Made by a program: the position numbers and the translations under genes. The notes beneath the pieces are model-generated. The model was not told the DNA's origin. It saw only the letters and a list, made by a program, of their open reading frames with translations, and did not search any database. DNA of 64,000 nt from Labia minor (Eukaryota; Arthropoda; Insecta; Dermaptera; Spongiphoridae), in NCBI GenBank assembly GCA_963082975.1, contig OY720348.1, positions 71,201,719 to 71,265,718 on the forward strand, given 5' to 3'. Positions 1 to 12,346 of the stretch are shown here, piece by piece; position 1 is the stretch's first letter, and each line of letters opens with the position of its first letter.

Positions 1-410
1 CCCTATCCTAAGCCAGACCCATCCAACTCCTACTTTCTCCCATCTCCCTCACGTCCCTACTACATTGTCCACCCTCCGCGTCCTTGGACTTTCCAAGCGG
101 ACCTTTCCCAATCGGTATCTCCACAAATATACCCTTCGCCATTCTTTCCTCTCTCATTCTAGCCACGTGTCCTGCCCATCACACCCTTCTGGATTTTATA
201 ACCCTACTGTTAGTGTGGATAAAAGTCATGCAATTCCTCGTTATCCAGTCACCGCCATTCCCCAGTGATCTCATATTTCTATAAATGCTGCGAAGAAACC
301 TACTCTCAAATACTCTAAATCTACTCTCGTCCCCCAGAGTCATAGACCATGCCTCACAATCATATAACACCACCTGTAAAATAATTGTTTTATATCTTTT
401 GATTGATAAT
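1..410 (-). mobile_element. LINE ORF2 C-terminal fragment (RTE/Jockey-like), runs off the left edge
   Basis: Read on the minus strand, this encodes the tail of a non-LTR retrotransposon ORF2. It shows the block VLYDCEAWSMTLGDESRFRVFE, then a GK-PLGK-like stretch and VREMGESRSWM. This is the region after the reverse transcriptase domain that recurs in insect LINE proteins. The frame is broken by small indels, so the copy is dead. Related copies lie at 24273-24625, 25257-25480, 35175-35500 and 61281-61975, which sets the family. The copy continues beyond base 1, so its 3' end is not visible. LINE identity is fairly sure; the clade is not. Confidence 0.7.
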
Positions 411-1273
411 AATTTTGACGAGATTTAAATGATTTAGATGATTTAAAATAAATAGTTGATAGATAAGAAAATTTTATGAATAAAATTAAAAAAAAAAGGC
501 AATTGGAAACGAGAGAGGGTGAAGTAAAGATCTGTATTTGAACATAAATAACCTGCCTGATGAAACCCACCCAACTCTCTCATAACATCATTTATTTATT
601 TGTTTCTTTTCATTTTCCAACGGGATTATACAAAAAGTTTCTAGTTTAGTCTTGTCGACGTAAAACCTCTTTGTTATTTTTTTTTTAATTCCCAAATAAG
701 GTTTTATAATATCGTTGTGAAGTTAAATAAGAACTGTCGTTCACTTAAAAAGAAAACTTTTTTTTTATGAGAAATATACCAAAAGATGTGTGCCTAATTC
801 AATAAAATCTATTAAATGACTTCTAGGACAACAGAAAGTTGTAGATTAACTAAAAGAAATGCGTTCTTTAATTAACTTCTTGATGAATACAGGTGTCATA
901 TATTTAAAAAAAAATATTTGTCTGTCAAGTTTTTATCACGATACAACTAAAATTATTTATTTCTTAAATTATAACGGAAAAATAAATATAAATTTAGACA
1001 CTCATGAAAATCATTAATTTTTATCCAATCATTTTCAATATATTGTATAATTCCTAAAATAGAGTATATTATGATTTTATCTCTTAAATCATGCATTATT
1101 AAACATTATTTACGTAAATAATTATTATATATTTGAAACCTGTGACTTTCACCGCATCTATTAAATCGTTTGTCGTTTCAGCGTGGTAAAGGTGTTATAT
1201 GATCAGTACATCGGACCTTTCAAATTTTATCTTAATTTTCTTTATTTCATGTCTAGTAGTTCCCAATTTTAAA

Positions 1274-1309
<36 letters not shown>

Positions 1310-1456
1310 TTATTTAATTATTACAACTTTTTTTAATCCATCACAAGAAAAAATAGTTTTTTTTTTTTATTTTCATATATTTCATAGTATATATTTTTTT
1401 TTAATAAATTAAATATTTTAATAAAACACGTTCTAAAAAAATAAATACAATATAAG

Positions 1457-1487
<31 letters not shown>

Positions 1488-1959
1488 TGAATTTGAATTG
1501 AAGGGTTGAGCTTTAAATTTATATATGTATGTACATAAAATTTAAATATAGATGCGTATGATGCGAGAATCAAGGGTGGAGGTAGGTCAAGGAGAATTCG
1601 TTTGACATGAATTTTGTTCTCATATATGTATGCATAGTCAGAAACATTGAAACATCTCTCCCTCCTCTGAACCATTAGTATATGCTACCATCACTTCCAC
1701 TTTGTTATCATTATTATCGTATCTATGTACAAAAACTCGGCTTCAAATACTAACATCTCACGGGTAAATGGAGGGGGTTATTGATATATCCTTGCCAATA
1801 CAATATTATAATTAAACTAAAATTACGAATATTCATTTATAATAAAAAAATGCAAGTCGATTCTAAATTATATAAATGACAAAAGTTTTTAAATAATAAA
1901 TAAAATTTATTTATCATTTTGTTTGATTTTTTTTTTTTTTTGAATTTCTAGTAAAAAAC

Positions 1960-2006
<47 letters not shown>

Positions 2007-2094
2007 AATCTAATAAAATAAATATGTAATTAAGAATTAATTAATTTGCAAACATTTTTGGAGCAATTTCATAATTTCTTTGATACTTTAGATT
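411..2094. other. AT-rich non-coding stretch with microsatellites
   Basis: No coding signal. It holds (TA)n tracts near 1277-1304, 1457-1480 and 1963-2003 and several poly-T runs. A weak match to the antisense end of the SINE-2 family (see 31290-31530) may lie near 1190-1250. Confidence 0.5.
1963..2003. repeat. (TA)n microsatellite
   Basis: An uninterrupted TA dinucleotide tract of about 40 bases. Many similar tracts occur in the window (for example 5260-5291, 31265-31294, 50768-50800) and often sit at the edges of transposon copies. Confidence 0.9.
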
Positions 2095-2180
2095 AGTTAT
2101 TCTCAACCTGATAGTTATTTTTTTATTTCTGAAACTCGATTTTTGAATATGGCTCTAAGTATCACCAAGTGTACCTACCT
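2095..2180 (-). mobile_element. fragment of a hAT-like non-autonomous repeat
   Basis: About 45 bases around 2130-2175 match, in inverse orientation, the repeat at 5505-5555 (shared words GGCTCTAAGTATCACCAAGT). The segment begins with TTCTCAACC, the usual second word of hAT ends that start CAGTGGTTCTCAACC. No complete termini or target duplication are visible. Confidence 0.4.
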
Positions 2181-3630
2181 TATATTAGGGATTATCGTGG
2201 AATTTTTATCTGTTAAAATTTATAGGGGGGCGAATTACGAAGCCGGACTTACGAAGTGGGCGTTTGGTCCAAAAAGATTGAGAAACGCTACTTTAGATGA
2301 AGTTCGGTAATTACACTATTATTAGAAAGAAACGTTCCAATTTGTAGATGCATTCTGTATTTTTATTAAAAGGAGAAAACATTGTGACGACACTGGTAGA
2401 AAAGAAACCAACATGTGTATACCAAATGTGTAGTGTATGATTGTGAAAACGGATTGGTACCTGAAAAAAATTTGGGTTTTTATATAATTTCAAACTGTTT
2501 CCACTAAACTGTTTAAGTAGGTAGTAAAACTTGAACAGACCAAAGTTTTGGGAAAATTCTTTACCTTTCTTTATCTCAACAACGTTCCATTGCTAACATC
2601 ATGCGGTTTTGCCTACCAAAATAATAATAATAAAGCCCTCTATTCGGTCAACAGATACAATTCGTTTGCTTTACATACTACAACATTGTTTTTTTCTTTA
2701 TTAATAGAAATGGAGAAACAGACAAATGATTTGAAAGAAACTTTAACAAAAATATATAATGGATCGCCTGGAGGAAAAAATTAACGCCTACCAAAATACA
2801 ATGTGTAAACATAAACAGTGTTTCTTCTTATAATGATTACTTTTTCTAAGAAGGTAAAACTGGGTGAAGATGCAAATGGACTATAATAATCAAATGCCCA
2901 AATTACTATTCTCAGGCCCATTTATAGTTCATATTGAGCTCTGGAAAGATTTTTATTTTTATTTTTTGATTAACTTCATCGAATAAAGACGTGTCCAGAT
3001 TGAAACGGGACTGATAATCAAATTTAAACCTATAAGAAAAATATTTGTTTATTTCAAAGAAATATTTATTTATTTTTTAAGAAAATTACACTCTATATAT
3101 ATTTTTTTACCTGAAAAGGATGTAACCGAAATGCACCAAAAGCAAAGAATTGGAACGTTTAATTTTTTCAGGATTAAATTTTACCAAAAATAGAAGGTTA
3201 TTATTTTTTAAAAAAAAAACAACCTATTGTAAAATTTTAATATTGATTTTGTTTTACTATTTGATGATTAGAATTATAAAACAAATGCTTGATCGATTGA
3301 TGATGGTATAAGCTATAAGCTATTCTAAATTTCCTTGACGTTCCTTGTTTTATTATTATTATTATTATTATTTTCTTTTATAAATCATTATTATGAAAAA
3401 TGACAACTCTTTCAACCATTGTGAATTTTAGTTTTTTTTTTAAAAGACAAGGAAAATTTTATGAAAACTCTTTTATATGAATTGTTTAACTATACTTCTT
3501 TAGTATAAAAGATTAATGAACTAAAAAAAAAATCAATATTTGAAAAATTAAAATTAGACTTGCTAAGCATATTACTTAAAAATTATAATAATAATTTTAA
3601 TAATAATAATAATAATAATGTTGAAGTTAA
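2181..3630. other. non-coding AT-rich DNA, nothing recognised
   Basis: Holds a short ORF of 78 codons at 2548-2784 without recognisable domains, a (TTA)n tract near 3353-3372 and a (TAA)n tract near 3600-3621. A GC-richer patch at 2225-2310 matches nothing else in the window. Confidence 0.4.
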
Positions 3631-3930
3631 GGGATATAATCGTGGCGGTGGGCAGAAGGTACCACACACACACACATTGGTTGTTCTCTATAAAAGAGAT
3701 TTAATTGGCGGAAAGGGCAGGCGTGGATTTCGAGTGATAGATAACAGATAAGCAGGGTGAGGAGCTGTCAGTCAGTCGTGGGGCTTTATAATTCAGCGAC
3801 TATAGAGTACTTCTTGTCACAAGTCAACGATTCATCACTGATAAAACATTGTTATGTTGATTCATTTCATATAAACGCGAAGTTGATGTCATATAAAATA
3901 CGTGAGCGAAACGAGAAAAGATAAAAAAAA
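3631..3930 (+). promoter_or_regulatory. possible promoter / 5' untranslated exon (weak)
   Basis: A single-copy, less AT-rich patch. It contains TATAAAAG at about 3689-3696, an arthropod initiator-like TCAGTC at about 3768-3776, and a donor-like GTGAGC near 3902. The TATA-to-initiator spacing is about 80 bases, much longer than the usual 30, so the two need not belong together. No downstream ORF supports a gene. Offered only as the best promoter-like patch in the window. Confidence 0.15.
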
Positions 3931-3987
3931 GTGCAAAAACCGAAATTCCCCTCTACAATCTGAATAACTTATGGCTATTTTTTGCTT

Positions 3988-4027
<40 letters not shown>

Positions 4028-5249
4028 TTTTTTAATTTTTTTAATTTTTTTTCCTCTGTCCTTTACGCCTAAATTAAGTTGGAGCAAATTAAAATGTCAT
4101 ATGTTGTTTAAAATTCGGAACAATACATACGTTGTTATTATTGTTAATATTTCATTCATTTATTTATTTATATTTATTTTTATTTAAAATAACAAAAGAA
4201 TGTCTAACATTGCAAAAAAAAAAAAAAAAAAAATAAAAATAAAAATCGTTATTTTTTTAAAGAATTTGAAATGCCTGTTGGAATGTCATCTTTCATCACT
4301 TTTGATTTTTGATTTTGTTTTTGTCTTTTTTGGATTTTATTTGTTTTTGTTTTGTCAAAATTGGGATTTACATTTGATTGAATCATTGTTTTGGAAAAAT
4401 TATTGACTTCTTTGTCATGAGATTGACTAATGCCAATATTTTTGGGGGCTCTGTTCGGGATATGATGAAAAAAATTATTATTTTTTTATTTAACCGATAT
4501 ATTATTGTTTTTTTTTCTTATTCCAAAAAAATATACATTTTTATTCTAACAAATTCAATATTAAAAAGAAAAAAATTATCATCGTTAGAAGCTGATCTGA
4601 AAAACCTAACTACCTACAAACTTATAAAGTATACTTATAAAGTTAATTTAAAAAAATATAAATTAAATAAAATATTTTTTAATTTAGAACGTTGATCTAG
4701 AATTAATATATTTCCTGAAAATATAAATCCTTTTATATGATTTTATTAAATTTATAGTGTAAAATAATTATATTTCTCTTATTATATTTATTTATTTTTT
4801 TTTTTGTACAAAAATAGAAAAGGTTTAATCAGAATCGTAAAAAGCTTTATAAAATAATGAATCAATGCTGAGTATAAATATAGAACAGTCTGAAATATAT
4901 GAAACGTATTATATATATATATGAAATTCTCAGATACCTTTTTTTTCTCTGATTTTTGTATTCATCTCTGGGATCTCTGGATCAGTTCACACACATCCGT
5001 CAACATTTACTTCATTCATAATTGAATGTTATCATTTCCAAATCAAATAACTAAATTATCAGCATTTATAAGAGATTTATACGGACCGGATACCAGAAAT
5101 TAACAGTAATTCAATTCCTTCTCTATTAGCTATTTTATTGTTAATATTAATACTTCACTTTATAATTTTAAAAATCAATGAGATATTATTTACTGTTTTA
5201 TAGTTTGTTTTTTATCAATATAGGTATCAACCGTAGTTAATGGTCATTT

Positions 5250-5296
<47 letters not shown>

Positions 5297-5442
5297 TTTT
5301 TTATTTATTTAATTATTATTATATATATGTATAATTACACTTTAAACGGTTTCAAAAATTTGACGGAAGAAAGAAAATGTTAAGTGTAAAAGTTATTTAC
5401 TTATCTATAATAGATTATGTAATATAGTTTTTGATAATAATC
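3931..5442. other. non-coding AT-rich DNA
   Basis: Holds (TA)n at 3992-4022 and 5260-5291, and long poly-A and poly-T runs. ORFs of 66-105 codons here are Phe/Lys/Ile/Asn-rich translations of homopolymer DNA with no domain. Confidence 0.5.
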
Positions 5443-5620
5443 AGGGGTCGGCAACCTTTTTCAATAGTCGGGCACATTCCTGAAATAATATAACAGGGGT
5501 GGGTACACTTGGTGATACTTAGAGCCATATTGAAAAATCGAAAATGTTTAAGGGCCTGATTGCAAAAACATTTTGCCTTTTTTTACATACATATAAAACA
5601 AATAAGAACTTAATATATAT
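5443..5620 (+). mobile_element. hAT-like element ends, two fused fragments
   Basis: At 5443 stands CAGGGGTCGGCAACC, the typical left terminus of one hAT group (the same end occurs at 38045). From about 5495 the sequence switches to the body of the other hAT-like family: GTTTAAGGGCCTGATTGCAA matches 63280-63350. No right terminus is seen, so this is a truncated or composite remnant. Confidence 0.5.
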
Positions 5621-5724
5621 AATAATAATATATTCTATGATCTATTATTTATTTAATTATATATTTATTTGTTTATTTATTAAATAATATTGAAGTAAAT
5701 AATAATTCAAAATTATTTTCCAAT

Positions 5725-5931
5725 CTGGGTGGTCTGGCAGAGTGGAGACTAAAATACTAGAATTGGTCAGGATACTGTTATTGTTGGTTGCCTGGCTGTG
5801 CCCCGGCTAAGATTGCTTGATTTTCCATAAGGGGATTTCGTGAATAGAAAGATGGATGATTATGTCATGACACAAATGTCCTAGTAGCTTATGTGCTTAG
5901 AACTTAGAAATAATAATAATAATAATAATGT
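5725..5931 (+). mobile_element. SINE-like repeat with tRNA-Leu/Ser-like head and (TAA)n tail
   Basis: The head GGTGGTCTGGCAGAGTGG resembles the D-arm/box A of tRNA-Leu or tRNA-Ser. It is followed by about 150 bases of ordinary complexity and a (TAA)n tail at 5909-5930. A convincing box B is not visible and there is no second copy in the window, so this is a candidate only. Confidence 0.4.
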
Positions 5932-6280
5932 TATAATCCCTTTATAACCAACATTAGCTTAATTATGACATTTATTGTTTGTAAAAATATAATTTAAATA
6001 AACTTCACCTCCCTCTAATAATAATTTCAATTTCTCTTATTTCAAACCAAAAAAATATTATTTAAAAATTTATTCATGAATATATATATATATATATATT
6101 ACAATAAATAATCATTTGTTGTCTAGTCTAAACTGGAATAACTTTTAAATAAGCTAAACTAAATAAGCTTACTAAACTAAAAAAGTTATATGAAATATTT
6201 ATTAATGAGTCTAAAGTTTTTCTAACTATTTAGAGGTTACCCGTTTGATCTGAATTCATACCATTTAATCAATTTTTATA

Positions 6281-6965
6281 ATGATATTTAATTAAAATCT
6301 TATTTAAAAAAAAAATAATAATAATTTTTGAAATGATATTTAATTAATATCCTACTTTTTTTAATAAGTAAATAATTATTTGATTGATAAATAATTTATA
6401 TTAATTACAGTTTTATCGCTGATATATGTTTGTTTTTAAAAAAAATAAAAAAAAGAAATTATCATTTAATTTATTTATTTATTATTTTATTTTGACGTTA
6501 ACAAACGTGACAGTCAAATTTTTTTATTTATTTTTTTTTTATTTTCAAATAAATTCTTTTAATTTCTAGTTGGTTAAGACAACACATTTAGACTTATGAA
6601 TAAATTATATATCAGAAGAGTCGCAGTGAAGTTAGAAAATCTCAATTCCAATATATAATGCATATATAAAATTTAAAATAATTAAAATTTAAAACTTTAT
6701 ATGAAATTTAATTAGTATCCTATTTAAAAATAATAAGTTTTGAAATGAAATTTAATTAATATCCTATATTTTTATTTAAATAAATAAATAAATAAATTTT
6801 TGATTGATAATTTATATTAATTACAGTTTTATCGATGTTATATGTTTTGTTATTAAAAAAAAGAAAAAAAAAATTATCATTTTATTATTTGTTTTTGATT
6901 TTAATTTTAAATAAATTTTTTAATTTCTAGTTAGCTAAGACAACAGATTTAACTTTATGAATAGG
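6281..6965. repeat. direct duplication of an AT-rich unit
   Basis: Two diverged direct copies, about 6281-6610 and 6690-6965. Shared words include GATTGATAA, TATATTAATTACAGTTTTAT and TAATTTCTAGTT followed by AAGACAACA. A third partial match to the linker lies at 7200-7275. Each copy contains TTTCTAG and TTACAG words that resemble acceptor sites, but no exon follows. It most likely reflects an old tandem duplication. Confidence 0.5.
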
Positions 6966-7107
6966 TGTAGAAGCATGGAACCGGAATTCCCTATAAATGG
7001 TGCTCGCTATCAGTTTAAAGACCGTAAGACCGCTTCTGTAGCGATGTTTGTCATCACACAATAATCTAAGCTTCATACACCGGTATATGTTTTTATAACT
7101 TCAAAAA

Positions 7108-7215
7108 TGTCGAATTTTATGCATTGGTTTTCTGCTATCATTTGAAGAAAACTGCAGAATCACATAGAAGGCTTGTTGAAGCTTACGGTGAACATGCTCT
7201 TATCAGTATATCTCT
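7108..7215 (+). pseudogene. mariner transposase N-terminal fragment
   Basis: In one frame (about 7110-7210) the translation reads FCYHLKKTAESHRRLVEAYG. This is the start of the first helix-turn-helix of mariner transposases, the part that binds the terminal inverted repeats. The frame degenerates after this, and no catalytic part or inverted repeats follow. It lies just after the 6281-6965 duplication, whose linker resumes at 7200. Confidence 0.65.
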
Positions 7216-8180
7216 TAGAAGGAGTGAAGTTAGAAGAATAAACCCAATCCCAATATAATACATATAAAATTTAAATTAATTTGAAAATTGTTCACAATTT
7301 TGAATTTAATTATAAATAATTCATTGATTAACTATATATAAATAGATAAACTTTTTGTTTTTGTGAAATATAATAAATATTACATAATTGTTATATACTA
7401 TACATGTACTATATATATATATTTAGATTATAATGTCTCCATTATTTTTTCTTCAGCTTAATTAAATTCTAAAATGCATACTGTCAATCTATTCATTAAA
7501 TTATTCTGAATGTTATGCTGGTTTTACGCTCATAAACTTTTAAGATTTTATTTCTTTAACTTTTAAGATTCCATTTTTAGTATTGGATTAGTTGAATAAT
7601 TCAATTATATATATACAATATATATATATATATATAAGGCATTACAATTAATAAAAGAAAAGAATAAAAAAATAATGTAAAATCTCAACTGTCGAGGATT
7701 ATTTATTTATATGAAATATTAATAATATATATATATATATAAAGAGAGGGCTAAACGAGACAGAGGGAGTGGGAGAGAGAGAAAGGGAGAGCGGAATATG
7801 ATTAAATTTCTACAGTTTATTTTTTCCCCTTGACTTACAAGAATTTTTGAGACGTGGCAATTATTTCTTTCGTTTTCAATTTTCTTTTTCCCTCTCCGCT
7901 GCCCCCAAAACAACATAGTCAAAAGAGAGAAACTCCTTAGAGAGGAGAAAAACAAAACAAATTTGATCAAATAATTTAATAAAATATTTATTTATTTTTT
8001 TTTTTTTCCTACTGCATTATATATTATATTTGTTCTGTTTTTCTTATGTATATATAAATTTCATTATGTAGTATGAAAAAAGGGATTTAAAAATTTAAAA
8101 TTAAACTTATAAAAATGCCATTTGTGAAGGCATTTTTTTTTATTATTATTATTTGAATGCTACTTAAAAAAAAAAAAAAA
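7216..8180. other. non-coding AT-rich DNA
   Basis: Holds (TA)n near 7614-7636 and 7724-7741, a purine-rich GAGA patch at 7742-7796 and a pyrimidine-rich patch near 7860-7945. No coding or mobile-element signal seen. Confidence 0.4.
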
Positions 8181-8350
8181 CTTTCCAATGAAGGGCTCTT
8201 TTTTTGTTTGTTCATTTGAATTGGCTTCATTCAATGAATCACTTGGCATCCTTTGTAACCAAAAGCACCCCAAATGCGGCAAAGATGGAAGATGGATCAC
8301 AGTTCTGTCCAATTCAAGGAACGGCACCCCGGGTTTGTAATTATTTTTTG
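8181..8350. other. single-copy island of ordinary complexity
   Basis: GC content rises and repeats are absent. An ORF opens at 8204 and is plausible to about 8395 before running into a poly-T tract (8419-8440). I recognise no domain. It could be a conserved non-coding element or an exon remnant. Confidence 0.2.
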
Positions 8351-8765
8351 GGTTATACGTCCCCTTGTATTTATGTTCTCCACTACCTCCTCTACCTCAC
8401 TTGCTCTTATTTTCTATTTTTTTTTTTTTTTTTTTTTTTTGGTTAAAATGGGAATTGTGTAATTTTTGACGGTAGACTGCTTGCGTTCCAGGGCGAGTTA
8501 TTAAAAACTTTTCGTTCACTTTTTATTCTGCAATTCGTGTGCTCCATAATCACGCGGTTCCTTTCTATTTATTTACGTTTAAAAATTTCATCTCTATTTT
8601 ATATATTAATATTATTGAATATGTATATTTATATCGATCAATTTGGAAATGAAAAATAATATATATATATATATTTTCAAAAAATATAATATTAATTAAA
8701 ATTTATATTTAAATTAAAAAAAAAAATATTTCTAAAAGGGTAAGTTGTAAGCAATGCACATTATG

Positions 8766-9343
8766 CTATCTCGCCAGTATTGAGATCACGAAAATTTGCG
8801 ATGTTTTGTGATGTTTTTATACGTTTTGAAGGTTCCTGAATCAGTTTCACTAAGAATGAGAAAAATGTCTGTCTGTGTGTATGTGTGCATGTATGTAGAC
8901 AAGATTACGCAAAAACGGTTTGAGCTAGAATCATCAAATTTGGTAAATGGGCATTATTCAAAATTTGTAGTTTTCAATCAACTTTTGAGAAATGTAGCAC
9001 AACCGGAATGGGGTCATTACTTAAAACCTTTTGATTTTTTTTCCTCTAAAGTGACCGTAAAAATAAAGATATAAGTTTGATAGTTTTTCACGTGATTAAA
9101 AATTGTATAAAACTGCTATATATAGAATTTCAGCTTGACAGTACCAGAATTAATTTTTTAACACTGCAAATCTCACGCGCCAACACGTGACGTGGTGCCA
9201 TCAATAAAATGCTTTGGTTTAATAAATATTATTTATTAATTTTAATTGATAATTTATAATTAATTAAATTTAATTTAAATATATTATATTATGTTAATTA
9301 ATCCAATTCAAATTGCGAGATAGTCGAGTGGAGACACTCCAGC
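8766..9343 (+). mobile_element. Helentron/DINE-1-like element, family A copy 1
   Basis: Starts CTATCTCGCC and ends GCGAGATAG plus a short hairpin (TGGAG-ACA-CTCCA) and AGC immediately before TT. The 5' CTATCTCGC is the reverse complement of the 3' GCGAGATAG, that is, a subterminal inverted repeat. A GTCTGTCT/GTGTATGT microsatellite lies about 100 bases in. This layout (subterminal repeat, microsatellite, 3' hairpin, T|T insertion) is that of DINE-1/Helentron-associated non-autonomous elements. There is no ORF; any translation is incidental. Confidence 0.7.
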
Positions 9344-9594
9344 TTATTTTTATAAAATATCATGAAACGTCGAGAAAACAAAATACGTGATAAAACCCCG
9401 GATAAATCTGACAATAATATATATATAAACAAAAAATTAAGATAAATAAAAAGATAGTTTACATTGGTATAAATTACCAACAACAAAAATTTATTTTAAA
9501 TTTTGAAAACACATAAACATTACAGTACATCAGAAGTTTGCTATTTATTATTTATTCATTTTAGAGCTATATTTTCTCATTTTTTACCGACCGA

Positions 9595-10219
9595 CGATAG
9601 TAAGGGAGGTATTGTTTTCACACCAAATTTCACATGTGGAGATTTTTACATATCTCCACGAATCATGCATTTTCTTAACACAAAAAAGTATTTTTAGCAT
9701 GATATCTGTCCGTCCGTCCGTCTGTCTGTATAGATGTGTACAGCCTGAACGGCTCAACGGATTTTGATGAAATTTGGTATATTTTCTTAATGCATCAGTA
9801 TGATGAATTGATCAACTTTTGGTGCAAATCCGTAAACCGGAAGTGGTAGTATTAGCGATCGACGATAGGAAGGGAAGGGTTATTTTCACACCAAATTTTT
9901 CACATGAGGAGATTTTTTTATATATCACCACGAATCATGCACTTTGTATTGGTTTTATCCTCGGGAAAATCATATTTATTAGTTTTTTCTTAATTTAAAA
10001 TTATATGACGTCATCCAGCCATTCATGACGACACAGCCTGGTCGTGCATATATATTATAAATAAAATAAAATTAAAAATGTTTATATTTATTATTTATGT
10101 ATGCCTATCTGTTTTTTATTACATTAATAGATATATTAAAATTATTTGAAATTGTTTCTGTAGCTGAAAATTAATTTACTTCAAACCGTCGGTCGGTTCG
10201 GACCTGGCTACAGGTCAAC
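9595..10219 (+). mobile_element. Helentron/DINE-1-like element, family B copy 1
   Basis: Begins after a T run with ACCGACCGACG and ends with CGTCGGTCGGT, its reverse complement, then a perfect hairpin GACCTG-GCTA-CAGGTC and AAC before TT. A GTCCGTCCGTCTGTCTGT tract lies at about 9708-9728. The right half contains the body shared with family C and a TGACGTCA at 10006-10013. Non-coding. Confidence 0.75.
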
Positions 10220-11235
10220 TTATTTTATTTTTTAATACGATATATATAAATATATATATATATATATGAAAGAAAAAAAAATGCTGTAACTCACCGTTAG
10301 CAATTGAGTATCCTATTTAATCCAGGGGATTCTTGGATCTTAAAATTCCTACTAAATAAAAGGAAAAAAAAATTAATTAATTTATGTTTTTTTTTTTAAA
10401 TTAATACAAATTTAAAATATAATTTAAGTTGAATATTTGTTGTTTTTTTTATAATGAATTCCCTCCTTAAACATAAATTCTATAATAGAAAACGAAAACG
10501 AAAAAAAAAAAAAATTAAATTGCATTTGTATGATAATTTAATTAATTATAATAATACGTAAAAATTTAACTAATCAATTAATTATATTAATTAAAAAAAA
10601 AATAAAAATTGTTAACAAATCAATTTATTTAATCAAAGGAGATAAAGTAACAAAATGGCTGTCACATTCAAAATTAAATCATTTAATTAAAAAAAAAAAA
10701 CATGTTAATCTAACAAATAAACGTTAGAACTATACATCTATAAATTATATTCAATCAATAAATACTATTATTAATTAAGATTAATATTTAAAGAGAATTC
10801 CTAAGATAGTAATTAATCACCTGGCGTTGTTCATCCAACCAGCTTAGCTATCATGTCATGTTTACTCAACAAATGCAATTAAATAATTTTTTTTATACTT
10901 CTTTTAATTGATTTCAAGTGAATTTGCCGACTGGGTTCTCAAAAGTGTGTTTGCAAGTCCCGTCAACCGCCGACTTAAATGTTTCTCTTCATATTCATCA
11001 CAGAAATTATTATTATTTCTATCTCATTAGCAATAAATCAAATTTTCCAATGCATATTTATAATATTAATATATAATATTTTGGCAAAATATACCAATAT
11101 AATATGTTTAATAAGATAATATAACAAATAATAATATATTTTTTGTTTAATTATTGTTATTTGAGCTTATTAATTATATATTACATAGAGATAATTGTTA
11201 AATTGAATAATATTGTTATATATAGTATATATATA
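10220..11235. other. non-coding AT-rich DNA
   Basis: Holds a (TA)n tract near 10240-10267 and many poly-A runs. A slightly richer patch at 10800-11000 has no recognisable feature. Confidence 0.4.
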
Positions 11236-11736
11236 CAAGGGCAGGTCATTAAGTCCGTTACTTTTTGAATTTCCCGTTTCTTAAATGAAGTGGCAACACT
11301 AGCGGGAAACTATCTTGACTCCTATCGAAATTGGAATGAGCTGGGTTTTTTAGTTTTTGTTTGTCATCCATTAACTACCTCGTGATATGAGAAGAAAATG
11401 GAAAAGTGAATTTCGATTAAATTGGGATAAGAATTGCTCCCTAATCCGCCCTATTCTCCGGATTGAGCGACGAGTGACTATTTCTTGTTTCCAAACCTGA
11501 AGAAATGGCTCAGAGGAACATGATTTGACTCCAATGATGAAATCTTCTCACAATCAAATCTATTTTGATGTCCTCGACAAATCTTATTTTTTTGGAAGGG
11601 ATAAAAAAAAATTGGAGAAACAAAAATGTATAGAGCTCACTGTAGACTACTTTAAAAAATAAAATACAATGAAATTATTTATCCAAAAACCTGTGTTTCA
11701 TTCAAAAAGTCACGAACTTATTGACCTGTCCTAATG
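11236..11736 (+). mobile_element. mariner remnant with terminal inverted repeats
   Basis: About 30-base imperfect terminal inverted repeats: the left end carries GGGCAGGTCATTAAGTCCGT and the right end is the complement of GGACAGGTCAATAAGTTCGT. Both ends abut TA, the mariner target. Inside, a decayed transposase C-terminus can be read from about 11435, with PPYSPD (catalytic third Asp), DYFLFPNLKKWL and a final block near ELTVDYFKK. One stop replaces the Leu after SPD, and the middle of the gene is deleted. Non-autonomous and dead. Confidence 0.8.
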
Positions 11737-12023
11737 TATATATACGAGATATTTGTAGTTTTACTGACTAAAGTAATCTAACCCCATTTTAGTCTTATTT
11801 GCAAGTATTAATTTTTATATTAAAATATTCATTTTGGCGAGGTTCTTGACCGTGAACTAAATACCTCAAAATAATCATAAAATTTAGATCTTAGAAAAAT
11901 TAACGCATATTGCATTTTTGATAAAAAAAAAATTCTCTTAAAAAAACAATAATATTTTGTTTGGTTTTAAAATTCAATCGTCTATCTTCTTCTTAGCATT
12001 TGTCTGCTGCTTTAGACAGCATC
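11737..12023. other. non-coding spacer
   Basis: No ORF, repeat unit or structural signal recognised. Confidence 0.4.
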
Positions 12024-12346
12024 CTGTTCATCAGTGATGTCGCTAGAGTTTGATGCCGGAGTTGGGAGGGGGATATGTGAAGGATCTATAATATTGAATT
12101 GATGGGATTTGGGGATTTTGATTAGGGTTTGGGACGCGACTTCCTCAATTGGAGGCGAGGAGAAGTCGTGGCTTGCGTGAGCAGGGTTGCTTCCCTGAAG
12201 TGGACCTCACTCTATCTGGATCATAGAGAGGGTCCACCCGCTACTCCTGAGGCTGAGGAACAATTTTTCTTTAAAATTAATTTTATTGAAAATTTTGCTA
12301 GTTGGATGTGCTACCAGTTTAGCTATTCTCCCCCCCCCCCCCCCCC
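12024..12346 (-). mobile_element. SINE-3 copy 1 (tRNA-like head at right)
   Basis: The body at 12060-12250 is almost identical to 41110-41305 and similar to 30905-31085, and includes AGGAGAAGTCGTGGCTTGCG. On the minus strand the right end reads like a tRNA D-arm (TAAACTGGTAGCACATCCAAC), clearest in the 41100 copy. The element faces left, and a 17-base C tract (12330-12346) replaces the start of the head. Short ORFs here are incidental. Confidence 0.6.
12330..12346. repeat. poly-C tract
   Basis: Seventeen consecutive C bases directly at the head of SINE-3 copy 1. A similar tract lies at 20969-20985. Unusual in such AT-rich DNA. Confidence 0.9.

Noticed and set aside
4378-4695. 105-codon ORF
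   Set aside because: Low-complexity translation of poly-T/poly-A DNA with no recognisable domain.
8796-9074. 92-codon ORF, repeated at 13451-13681
   Set aside because: Both lie in non-coding Helentron-like family A copies and are not conserved as frames in the other copies.
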